Source: Cyathus striatus (taxonomy: Eukaryota; Basidiomycota; Agaricomycetes; Agaricales; Nidulariaceae). Taken from it: a stretch of DNA of 64,000 nt. The translations under genes were made by a program, and so were the position numbers. Location of the stretch: NCBI GenBank assembly GCA_025738555.1, contig JAOVFP010000018.1:2666001-2730000 (forward strand), given 5' to 3'. Positions 35,598 to 47,600 of this stretch are shown here, one piece after another (positions within the stretch are counted from its first letter, which is position 1; every line of letters begins with the position of its first letter). The notes under the pieces are model-generated. The model was not told the DNA's origin. It made no database searches and saw only the letters and a list, made by a program, of their open reading frames with translations.

Positions 35598-36676
35598 TGA
35601 TGTACAGTCCATGACAGGCAAAACCCACTAATTCTTTGAGCAAACTTAAGTGAATTTTTCAGCAATGACAAATAAGTTTTAAACTCCAAAAACTGTTGGA
35701 ATAGCATAGTTACAATGTATTAATTAAGATTCCATGAGCTGATTTTTCAATTTTTATTTTTTGACCCAAAAATTTGGCACTCAGCCATAAAAAATAGTAC
35801 AATTCACAGAAAATGTATTTTTAGCATCCTCTCATTGATTGAGATATGATCCCACAAAAATATAAGCCCCTGAATTGCTTCAATGGGCACCAAAAATTCA
35901 TCTTTCTAACAACCATGCCTGGAGGTCAACCTAAGATAAAGAGCCAAAATCCAAGTGGACTTTGCAATAATCAGTCTAGAACTAATCTTCAAAGCTCCTC
36001 TCCACCACCTGTCACTAATACATCCTCAAAAGAGCCCAATACAAGTTCTCCTTAGCCAGCAAGATGATTTTGTCAACCAGAAGTCAATGCTTGAAATATT
36101 AATCACCAATGCTGGACATATTTGTATGTTTCTGCCAAAATTTCATTGTGAATTGAATTCAATAGAAATGGTATGTATATTTTCTATTATAATCCAAATC
36201 TAAATTATTTAATACATTTTAACAGTACTGGGGGTGGGTAAAATATTGGTATTGTGAAGAAGAGAAAAGAACATTTCAAGATGCAAAAAATACAGTTATG
36301 AAATACTTAGAAGCTTGTTCTCTAGATGTTATTCACTGTTTTATTAACTGAACATGGTGATTGATGAGTGCTTATAGGTGTGGTTTAACAAGTGAAGCAG
36401 CAGAATGCACTGTGAGGAAGCAGTACTGACACCATCAAGTCTCCAATTGGGCCATGGTGGCACTTGAAGCTATTTTATCCTAAAATGGGTCATGTAACAT
36501 GTTGATTTTTTTGCCAAAAAATTTGGCAAACCTATTTTATCATGGGAATTTCTTAAAAACATCATTTTTGTATGTATTTTGACTTTCTGAATCTGAATCT
36601 GTAATTAGTTTGTCCTAAAAAAATCATTTTTGTACTGTAGTAAAATTGGTGGACTTTGCCTGTCACAGACTGTAGC
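35598..36676. mobile_element. Mutator-like non-autonomous element Y, inverted relative to X
   Basis: The left end TGTACAGTCCATGACAGGC at ~35601 and the right end GCCTGTCACAGACTGTAGC at ~36658-36676 are inverted relatives. Its right ~180 bp are the reverse complement of element X's left end (34085-34245 against 36495-36640). Its left ~250 bp are the reverse complement of X's right end (35598-35850 against 35030-35273). X and Y are therefore two copies of one family facing opposite ways. No target duplication was recognised for Y. Confidence 0.65.
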
Positions 36677-37292
36677 CCCAGTGAAAAACCCATCTAACGA
36701 GAGTGAATGTGGTCGGACATAATCGAGCATGGTCATATTGCTTAGCTAGTCCTCTCACATTAGATGGGGCAATACTCGCCAGAATACAATGATTGTAGTC
36801 AGACTGTAGTGAGGCCCAGCAAGGGATATCTGAAAACTTACTTTATTGTCAGCCCATTTTAGTTTTCCTCAGAAATACCATCTAGTGTCTTATAGTGATA
36901 TCTGAAATTATCATACTCAAAATTAAATACATCAAGGGTCTATCTGAACACAGCTGCCATGAGTGCGGGATATCATAATCTTGTCCAAATTTGTCTTGTT
37001 AGAAATACAAGTGATCCGATAGTTTACACTAACCCAATACCAGCCTAGATTTCTATTAATTAATTTAATTTGGGCTATGATACATTCAGATGCCACTATA
37101 TTTCGTCAGATATGATTTCTTGGGAAAGCTAAGAAAAGCTTAAAAAGATATTAGCTTCATATATCCCTCACTGGGCCTCACTATAGTCTGACTACAATTG
37201 TTATATTCTGGCAAATATTGCCCCATCTGATGTGAGCAGACTAGCCGAGCATATGATCATGTCCATTCTCCCTTGATGGCTTTTTCACTGGG
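36677..37292. mobile_element. 616 bp fold-back element with ~160 bp inverted ends
   Basis: It starts CCCAGTGAAAAA and ends with the inverse. The two ends stay similar for ~160 bp (36677-36840 against 37125-37292), sharing GATGGGGCAATA and TAGTCAGACT words. CTGTAGC flanks it on both sides (36670-36676 and 37293-37299), a 7 bp putative target duplication placed at the terminus of element Y. Non-coding. Confidence 0.65.
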
Positions 37293-37317
37293 CTGTAGCA
37301 CCCAGGCTGACAGCACA

Positions 37318-38380
37318 TAGTGTTGTTCCATGGAGTGAACTACTGTGAATTGAAATCACTTCAGTCCAGTTTTGCTGATAGATCATATTTGTTTATGGAG
37401 TGAACTCAAAGTGAATTGAGTTCATGATTTCAAATGATCTGGTTGATGGCTCTGAACTAATCATGTGGTAAGATGATGACAGCATCATAATGTTGAAGTG
37501 ATGCAACTACTTACTTCTTTACCAACTTCAAAGCTACCATTATAATCTTTATAATGTAAAATCACTCCCACTGGAAGAGTTTTACCATTTATGAGATTTT
37601 AAAACAACTTTCTCAATGAAAGCTAAGTGCTAAACTGTCTCAGCAATCAATCAACAGTTACTAGCTTTGTGGGGTGATAGATCAAACAGTCTCGCAGATT
37701 CAGAAATCTTTGCTCACTAGACATTTATAAACCCCATTGTCAGTCTACCAGTCATACACCATCACACACTACTACAACATCTATTAAATTGAGTTGGAAG
37801 GTCAGTATTGTTAGGAGCTCAATTTGTGACTTTTCATCAACAAGTAACATATAGTTACAAGAAACTTGAACTCATCTCCACTACTCTTCAGCGTTGCTAT
37901 GGATGTACCACCTTCAAAGCTTCCTCAGTCTCTTGTGAGTGCACTTTCTCTTTCAGTAATGAAGCTGCAACATTGTACCAAAGTCATATTGCTACAAATC
38001 TATTCAAGGCCCAGCAAATACTTAAACTCTCATTTAAACAAGAGTGTCTTACTTGTACAGGTGATAGGGTTGTAAACCCAAAGATTACTGTATATCTGGT
38101 CCCATGGTAGATTACAATAACTAGTAGATAGAGTACACTGGTGATAAGTAGTGTCTATGAATACATGTGCTATGCAAGCAATGTTCTCAACCAACTCCTG
38201 ACATGTGTTCCACTTGTTATTTGATTGGCTATTAGCTTTTACACTGACTTACAACCAAAATTGCAAACTAGATTGCTACTATGAAGTACTCTGTTCATAT
38301 TAAATCATTCTGATGAACTGTTGTGAACTATTTCAAAAAGTTCAATTCAGTTCACTTCAGATTAGTCCAGAACAACACTA
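37318..38380 (+). mobile_element. Internally deleted hAT relic with perfect TSD
   Basis: The ends TAGTGTTGTTC and its inverse (38370-38380) are bordered by the exact 8 bp duplication ACAGCACA (37310-37317 and 38381-38388). A degraded hAT dimerisation segment survives at ~37920-38050, reading SVSCECTFSFSNEAATLYQS followed by QILKLSFKQE. The catalytic core is absent, so it would need a transposase supplied elsewhere. Confidence 0.88.
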
Positions 38381-38388
38381 ACAGCACA

Positions 38389-40545
38389 CATAGCTGAATT
38401 GATTGGCCTAGCACTGCTGAGTCCTTAGCCAACTAACTGGTTCCACCTCCAACTCCTTGTCCACTCCACCTGCTTAGTGCTAAGTAGCTCTGTCTTCATA
38501 CCCACTACACACTGCCTTCATACTGGAATCTGACACTTCAGCTCTTGCAATATTAAGAACATAATTGTCCAAATGTGTTTATATGGATAAAAACCACATG
38601 AAAAGGTGGATGGGCTTTGAATGATCAGAGAGCTTCAAAGCATGATTTTTCATGCATGGACAATGGTACATAATCTGTATACTTGATCATTATGACCTGA
38701 GAAACTTACATTCCTATAGGAACTCAATGCTATGCACTCTTTTCTTTGATTCCATTTGAATATCTTGACATTTTCAAATCCTCAGTCACTTTATCAAATG
38801 CCTGCTGGAACAAATGAGTCATTTTCTACTGTGCAACTCAGTAGTTATCTGTTATATCCATGCCCAGATAGACTGTGCTGATGTTCCCATATGACCTTCC
38901 AATATACCTGGTCCATTCCCAGAACATATCCATTATAGGTTTATACTTCCTGATGTTCCCAGGTGGGAACATACCCAGAACCTGTTGAGTTTTCTATCAG
39001 GTATCCTGGATACATAGTTTCTCTTATGATGGCCTTACTGCATCATTATTCTATTACTTCTCTCTTCCATTCTTACTTGTATATTTTATTATGGTCTTTG
39101 TAGTTTAGTTCCATATTCTTCATTCTAAGTGTGTCATTTGTGCCCCTACTCCACTTTGCCCAGACTTTATCTCCTACTTACTCCTTTGACTTACTCTTAG
39201 TATTATACTTCTACATTTGTACCTAAAGGTTCCTACTTAGTATAAGTAGTCTTCAGTATTCATATCAACTTCATACACTTCTTCCTATGCTTAAGTTCCA
39301 AAACCTGCTCTGGGTTTTCCTTCAGATTTCTCTCCCACTGCCTAGTGTAGTGGCAAAACCTTCTCTTATACTCTGGAACATTTTCCTTTGTCATATATTG
39401 TCTTCTTTGAAATATGAACCATTCCCTGGGGATATCCAGGCAGTGCAGCACATAAGCTGAAGCCATAGTTCTTTCTGCACTCCTGCTCTATGTTCTGTAC
39501 CTGTACTCACTTCAGGTTTTCATTACAGTTCTCCTGTGCCCTCTGGGCATCTTTGCATTTGTTTCCCATTAGGAAGGGAATCAGTACATAACAATGGCTT
39601 TATATATGCAATGAGTCCTTTACTCTGAGATAAAGGATTAAACTACATGGAAGGGAAAGCTTGTAGCCAAGAGCATGTTGTACAGTGCAGTAGCAGTATA
39701 GTACAAGTAAGTATTAGTATATAACAAAGGGTGGCATAGTGAAGCATAGAGAGATACAATATGTACAATATATTACCTAGCTGTGCAAAGAGCATATGAC
39801 CTTGGTGGTTGCTGAATGAATACAAGCAGGCACATTCTAATAGAAAATGGGAGTACAAGTCAGACTTGAAGGCATTTGTGTAATCCAACAAAATAAAGAT
39901 CTATGGGCTGCTACAAAATAGCAAGCCTTGTACTTATTGGCCTTTAAATTGGGTTAATATTCATCTGTTCATATCACAAAATATAGTACAAGTGCTTCTA
40001 TGTCCAACCTACCATTAGCCTGGTGTGTAGGAAAAGATATTAAATATTGAAGGTACCGCTTTTCTGCCAGTCACATGACTTGTATATGTTTTAATTTCAC
40101 TTTGATACCGCTAACTTGTTTGTTTGGCATCAGGATTGAAGTCTAACAAATAGTCAATGATATAAATATGAATTAATGAATATTTCAATGTGATCTAGAA
40201 TAGTCAATTCTTCATCAATCAGGATGATTTTGGTCTTGATCTGGAGCTAGAATTTAGTACATTTTATTCCAGTATGATATGGAATGGTTTCACTGAAGCA
40301 CAGGCCTGGATAAGAACAAAACATTAGATCAAAGATGACAATTTTATGATGATCTACCTAAAATGATCAATGATGAGACACTGTAGCATCTGAAAACCAT
40401 GGGGATTGAACATTCTAGAGGATTCTAATGCCTTGGAGTGACTCACAGTCAAATGATAGCTAAATAAAGACACAAATAAGGACAGGGGAAGTGTTTCAGG
40501 TAGATATATGTAGTATACAATGTCTGAGAAACTCTTAGTAATAGT
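38389..40545. other. Gene-free AT-rich region
   Basis: No supported gene. A minus-strand frame at 39466-39260 (RRQYMTKENVPEYKRRF) is vaguely retroelement-like but too short to assign. Confidence 0.45.
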
Positions 40546-40553
40546 GCTGTGTT
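40546..40553 (+). repeat. Left 8 bp target-site duplication of hAT copy 3
   Basis: GCTGTGTT, repeated exactly at 44633-44640. Confidence 0.92.
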
Positions 40554-43500
40554 TAGTGATGTCAAAGTCCAGTTCAGTCCAGTTCTCAGACCTTTTTCTT
40601 TGAACCCAGAACTGAACTTTAGGTTCAGTTCAGCTGAATTCTCTGAACCATGGACTGAACCTAAGGTTCAGGTTCAGATAAGTCCGGTTCAGGTTCAATA
40701 CATGTTCGAACCATGAACTGAACCTAAGTAGTATACCATTCAAACAAGTCTTAGTTGTATTGAATAAGAACTAGTTAATGTATACACAAACATCAATAAC
40801 AAGAAAGCTCACACAAGATTTTATTCAATGAATAAGATCACAAAAGAATGTGAACACTATCATTACAACTCCTCTGGATCTGGCAGCTCCATCTCCACAT
40901 CTACCTGTCTCCTCAGGAATCTCTTCATCATTATTCAGCCCATCACCATGCAACTCTGCAATTAGTGAATCAAGATGCCCAGCTGCTTGCTCAGAAGCAG
41001 AAATGTGCCCATTTCAATAGGCACTTTTAAGAATTTGAAGAGCGCCAAAGATTTCAGGTGTAAGGCAATTATGATGAGTGAGATCTGTGATACCACCACT
41101 ACTGAACACCCTTTCAGAAGGGGTAGCAGAGCCTTGGATCACAAGGTAGTCACATGCCATGCATTTGAGTGTAGGATACTTCCTGTCACTTTGATGCTAA
41201 AATACTGGTGAGAATAGCAAAGTAAAAAATAATGAATCACTTACACCTCACCAACCAACAACATCCACAAGTTCTTTTGGCTCTAGACCAGAAGATAAAT
41301 ACTGTTCTAATTCAGCACAAGGATTTGACAGTGCCATCTCTTCTTTCTGGAATGATTGTACAGTGTCAAGAAGATATGAGCTGCCATAAATACTGAATCT
41401 GTCTGCTTTACTGGAGGATGCAGTCTTTTGAGCTGGGATATATGAGTGAGTGACTATATAAGCCTTAAGTGAGTTACAGAAATGCACATTTGTTTGCTGA
41501 ACCTGTACGAAAGTCTTCAGGAGGCTTGTAATATTCGTCAAACTGTAGTATGTCAGTAAATATACCAATATGAATCTTGAAAATACCACTTACAACAGCC
41601 TCAAGTCTTCACATTCCTTCCTGGTACTCTGAATTCTTCCAGTGACAATGGAAGTATATGTTCTTTATTTTTGGATCAAGAACTTGATAACGAAATAATA
41701 AGAGATCAAGTAATGCAATTAAAAGAAGATAGCATACCGAGACAGATAAAGTAGGCTGTAGAGGTATCCTCTACATAATGATACCACTTCTTGAGATTCT
41801 GAAGGCCTTATTGTATTGCTGGTTTCATGTCGGTAAATTTAGGATGGGAAACCATGGACTCCCAGCGCCGTATAATATACTCAAGGCTGGGTATAATGCA
41901 CCAGACAGTGGGTGAGTGCACTTTAGAGAATGTCTGCTGTAATTTAGCAGGTTCCTGGAGCCAATCTGATCAGTGACATTGTCTATTTGAATAGGATGAT
42001 GTTGTTGAGCCACCACTGAATTATAACTTACATGTAGTACTTCCTTCATAACATCAAGTTGGTTCCAGTCCCTCTTTGTGAGTTTGTAATCTGAATAGAG
42101 ACGTTCCTTTGGAAGATTCGGAACTTCCTCACTTTCGTCAGCAAGAAGAACAAACTGATCTACACCCTAATACAATGTAAGAATGCATGTACATAAAATT
42201 CTGTCATAAATAAATACGTACTTTTCTCAGGAGGGTGAAATGTTCCAAGAATTTATAGAGCAATGCCCATCATGTACGAATCCAAAGTAAAAGCTCCAGA
42301 TGATTCCAATCGTTTGGTCAGTCTGGTGGTGAGTAGATGTAGTGTCCAGTAATTGATATGTGGGGATCACCACTTGCAGAAGTCCATAAGTTGAATGTGA
42401 GCGAAGTCTTGCTAGGAATGCTATTCACAATATCTCTAACAATATCCATAGCAATAGACTCTCGCCGTAATATCTCGGTTCGCAATGTATTATGATGGGG
42501 AATGTCACTTTCGGAGACAGAGGGGTGACAGTAGCGAATGAGACATTGAAAGCTGCCTCTATTGATCAATTGAAAGGCCTACAGCAAATAAATAAGTAAC
42601 TAAATTAGTGAATTCATAATATGTTAATGTACTTCATCTTCACACACAATCATTTCAATGATATAGTCAAATAAACCACTTCTTGAGAAGGCAGGGGGCT
42701 TGGGGGCTCATATTACTGATGAGTCAAGTGTCCCTTGTTGCATACTACTGTGCACAATTGAGAATGAGTCTGATAATATAGTTGGATAGCTTACCTTTCA
42801 CTTGCTACTGAAGTAGCTTTTGATAGGGCATGAGCATTGGGCTCTATACCAAACTTCTTGCAAAGCTCGATATACATATCAGCATGTTGTCTACAGTTAA
42901 TATACAATGTTAGAAAATAGAAACCCAATAAAAAGAAGGACACACCTTGCAATATGTGTATGTAGAGTACTAGTGCTTCCAGTAAGGAAGCACTTTGGGT
43001 TATTTGGGGTTTTTTCACTACAAGACTTGTTAAGACAAAATCAAATGTATAACATGAAGTAAAACTCACAGACACAACATACACCAATGGCCATCATTAA
43101 TTTTATTGGTGTTCAGATTTCTGTACATTTTATCACAGTGAAATATCAACTGAACATCAGCTGTTAAGTCCTCCTTATGATGAGGAAGACTTTCCTAATG
43201 GACAAAAATTAACTTCATACCACATTGTCCTTGTCACCCATTTCCTTCAACTTCTCATATGTAAGATCTGAGTTGTCTGGCCCACTCAGTTCCTTCTCCA
43301 TGTCCTGCTCAGAATCAGATTCATCACCACTATCAGTGTTAATGACCACAGATGACTTCTTGGGAGGCTGACACAATGACTTCGGGCTTCCAGAAGCAGG
43401 GTTCTTCTTCCGTGGCTTTCTTGTGCTCACTTCAGACTCCTTGGCTTCAAGAACATGCTGAGAAGGCTTCAATTTACATGTAGACATACGTAGTTTGGTA

Positions 43501-44632
43501 GCTGGAGCCTTTCCCTTCGATTTTGAAGCTTCAGTCGCAGAGCCTTCAGAGGCTGAAGGTGAGGCAATTGCCATGAGAAGGTCATCATCCTTGTTGAAGA
43601 AGAACTCAATCTCAGACACATCCTTCAAGGTCCCATTGGCATCGACAGCACATCCAGCATCAGAGACACTCGAAGAGCTGGGAACTGAGTTGTTGATGGA
43701 GCAGGGAGTCAATTTGTTGGAAGAGCGAGACATAGTAGTAATAGAAATAACTGTAGTTTTACATTAGTACTGGAATGATAAGTACAAGGAAAGCAACATT
43801 ATACATACCATGTATTGTTCAAGATGTATGTAGATGTGTAAGTCTGTAACATTTTATATTAGTACTGAAACAATAAGTACAAGGAAAGCAATGTACCATG
43901 TATCATTTGAGATATATGTAGCAGTGTAAGTCTGTAACTTGCGTTGTGGGTTCAAACAAGTTTGAGGGCACACATTATATACATTTCAGAATGTATACCT
44001 GACTCATAAAGCTGTGCATAATCCAGTGTATGATGACTGATAGACTAGTAAGCACAAAGTAAGCATAGTGCCATAATGAATGAGGAATAACTTTAAGTAC
44101 AAGTTGTTGTTGTATAGATCAAGTACTCCCTGTGCAAAGGAGCTACTGAGAAGGTGGTATATCTTTCTGCAAGAGTTGCTGTCTGATTGAACCATTGCAA
44201 ATGTCGGGAGGGTGTTGGGAGGGTCATCCATCTGTGAGAGTTGCTGGCATGCCAATGGATCGAAGTTGGGATCAAGAAGTACCAATGGACTCTGGAGTCT
44301 CATTCAGGAATTGGCACGTTGCATGCTGTGCAGTGAGATCTAGTTACATCTGAAGGTGCTGCCAAATAAATCAATATTTGTAACACTTTACTAAGGCCTT
44401 TAAATTGTATTACTGACTATTTACAATACTTTACACTATTCTACAATCAATAATCCTATTGCACAGAGCAAAAATCAGCCATTCTCAGCTCACATTCAAA
44501 TGGGTTCGAACCCATTCGAACAGGTTCACAGATTTCTGAGATTATAAGAACCGAAAACTGAACTTATGGTTCGGTTCTACTGAAATGGCTGAATGTTGAA
44601 CTGAAGTTCAGAACCGAACATCAACATCACTA
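40554..44632 (-). mobile_element. hAT transposon copy 3, sibling of copy 1
   Basis: The termini TAGTGATGTCAAAG and the inverse of TAGTGATGTTGATG are flanked by perfect 8 bp duplications. Subterminal GGTTCAGGTTC/GAACC words resemble those of copy 1 (40570-40730, 44500-44620). It encodes the same kind of minus-strand transposase and is also broken. Confidence 0.93.
40864..43733 (-). pseudogene. hAT transposase pseudogene (copy 3)
   Basis: The start is ATG 43733 (MSRSSNKLTPCS), followed by the same N-terminal plan as copy 1: SDAGCA, TLKDVSE, KDDDL, and a Ser/Lys-rich tract with DNSDLTYEKLKEMGD. Core pieces include INRGSFQCLIRYCHPSVSES and LTFNLWTSASGDPHISITGH (~42540-42330). The dimerisation domain (SDRKYPTLKCMACDYLVIQG, SATPSERVFSSGG) lies at ~41215-41070. 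In-frame stops occur, for example TGA after DVVGW (~41250) and TGA after LKSAY (~41020). Comparison with copy 1 shows different lesions, so the two decayed independently after inserting. Confidence 0.85.
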
Positions 44633-44640
44633 GCTGTGTT
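44633..44640 (+). repeat. Right 8 bp target-site duplication of hAT copy 3
   Basis: An exact copy of GCTGTGTT at 40546-40553. Confidence 0.92.
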
Positions 44641-47600
44641 TTATCTATTTAAATAGGTACTCTGTAGGCAATGTAATTGGCCTGGTCACAAAACCAATCA
44701 ATATGATACACAAAGACATCAATTCAATAAGAAAAGCACTTACCAACTATTCAATACAATAAGGCTTTGTAACAATAGAAGGATACATATGAGTAAGTTC
44801 AGAGGCATATAGTTGACCCAAGCAATGGTAATGGAGCAAAGTCCAACCATGTGTCACATGATTCACTTACTCAGCAACCCTAAAAACAAACAACATCAAT
44901 TCCAAACACCCTCAATCTGGCAAACACAGCACATCAGGAAAAACTCACACTCCTAATTAGGTATCAGTGAGTGGCATGAGTCCAGTTATCACTCATGGTC
45001 ATCAAGGACATGTAATTTGGATTAATTACACATAGATTCTTCATGGAACAATTCAGTTATGCATAATTATACTTTGATTATACTTGATTCCAACTACAGT
45101 GTTTCAGAACCACATGCTTTTTTAATTGGCTTTACTTAAGCAAAGATTCTCTGATGAATTACCTAATGGTCATTATATACTGGTCTGGCCAAACAAGTTT
45201 TCTCTAAACTCAGATCACTTTTGTATACACATTGGAACACTGAATATCAGCAGAATGAAAGATAAATGCCCATGCAGAGCTATGGAATCAAGTATAATTA
45301 AAGTTAAGTATTCAATACTCTTGAACATTGTGTAATTTGTAATGGGTCTGTTCATGTTCAATGCATTCTTAAGTTGTTCTTGAGTTCTGTGTCCATAACT
45401 AAAGTCTAGTTCTGGGATATGTGAATACTTTCTAACAAATTTCTACACCCTCATCTTGTACTGATATTTAGACTGTAGACAGATAAAAGGAGCCTAGCTT
45501 TCAATGTAACAAAAGAGATTGAACTAAGTCAAATGAAGTTTCAGCTTAAATGAGAGGCAGCAACAGCATAGAACTGAGTAAGCTGAAAGAGAGATTGTTA
45601 AAACAGTGTAAGATATTTATAAAGCTACTATGAGATGGTGCAAAACTTGATTAGAGAGCTGTAAACTTGAAGACAATACAGCAGAATATATACTGAATAA
45701 AATAATTAAACTTAAAGTAAATAAATTACTGCAGGATGGTGGTAAAATATGGAGCTAAAACACAACAAAGGAATAATAATAAAAATTTTGAAAGTGTTCA
45801 ATCTTGATTCTTGAGGAATGAGTCCAAGTCAGATGTCAGATGTCAAGTTAGTGTCAAGTTCAAGTGGTATTGATAGTGCAGGAAAGATCTTGACACATTT
45901 AAATATTCCTCGGATCTGAGTACAATATCAAAGCAGTGATTATTGAGATGGTGAGTGGGGGTTGAGCTAGGGGCTGAGGAGAGGTTGACACTGAGTTGAG
46001 ACACTAGCAGAATGCATATGAACATGTCACTCTAGCATGATTTTGAAGATTATGTAACCTGTTACTGAACCTCTCAATATGCTGAATTCTGTCAAATTCT
46101 GCAGTGTAGACATTGTCAGCTTACATACACAATTCAATTAGGCATTCATATTATGAACAAAGTTCAAAGAGTAATTATAACAAATGAGGGGAGAGTTGGT
46201 AGGAGTAAAGATGAACCATTAGGTAATCCATCAGAGCCTAGAGGTCCTTCACTTAGACATTAGAACTGATGAAAAACAAGAAGTAAAAAGTATGCAGTTC
46301 TGGAACACTGTATCCAATGTAACTCTTCATGTAATATTTTTTATGTTCATTATATTGAATGTGGCATCATGATTTTTACTTCAATTATACTTACATGGTG
46401 ACACTGTACTAGTAGTATATACATGCACTCTATTCAAGTATTCTTATACTGGATGCAGAAGCAGAATATACATTGAACTTACTATAATTACAAGTATCAC
46501 TTCATTGTTGACAATGTGTTTTCATCAGAATACTAATATGAAGTCTTAGCTGGCTCCCAACAACTCCAGGCATGTCTGGAAACTCTGAGCAATAACATCT
46601 ACATTGACATCCTCATCTGTCATCCCCCATCCCAGAATGTGTTCAAGTTGAAATGTGGATGTGAGGAAATGATGGCCCCTGGGTGTAGTTGGACAGTCAA
46701 GATTTGAGTCTCACTTGAGTCTCAATTGAGTCTAGTCAAGTCCACCAGCTGTCCACCAGCACTTGCAAGTCATTTTAAACTCTGCTTGGCTCTTGGTATG
46801 TTCCATTCCATTGTTCTGAATCCAAGTCATTCCACAACTTCAACTGCTTCCATGACAATCCCCCCAACCCCACCTCCCACTCAGTGTTCACTCAGAACTC
46901 CTTCCCTCCCATCCCTTGCCATATTTGTTGCTGCTCTTCCAATTAACACCATTTATCTGTGCTTGCATCATTGTTTGAGATGCCAGCTTTATTTCTCAAA
47001 ATGTGCATTCAGCATATTCCAATGTCTACTAACACAGCTATGTTACTTTATTTAATAGTTAGTGATACAAACTGAATACAATGCAGGTATCTCATTCCAG
47101 GTGAATCTATCCTACTCATCTCTTGACTTTGAATGCCCTACTAATGCTGTCTTTAGCTTGAGCATAGGGTTGTGGCAGTTGAAATAGGATATATTGTACA
47201 CAGACTAGAGGTGACTCTGAATATGTTGTTTCAGTCATTGAGATAAGGGTACTGACCAGACCTCTAACAGGTAATATGACTATTTTGCTGCTTGAACAAG
47301 GGCAATACTGGTTGCCAGCTATTGTACTATTGTTTCAAAGGTGTGTGTTCCCTGCTTTTTATTTGTGTGGCTGCGAAATAGCTGATTAGAATTCACATAG
47401 TCTATCAAACTGTTGTTATACTGCTGCAGGTAAAGCAGTTGACATATAGCATTGGATATGGATACAGGATAGTGTATAGTTGGCATGACAAGAAGGACTT
47501 GTAGTGAACATGAGGTAGACATTCAGTCCAGGTACAAGTATGGTTGGTAGTCTTGAAGTAGAGTACTAGTAGCATATCTGCTATGTATACAACAATGTTT

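Noticed and set aside
39260..39466. Retroelement-like peptide on the minus strand
   Set aside because: Only 68 residues with no defined motif; could be chance in AT-rich DNA.
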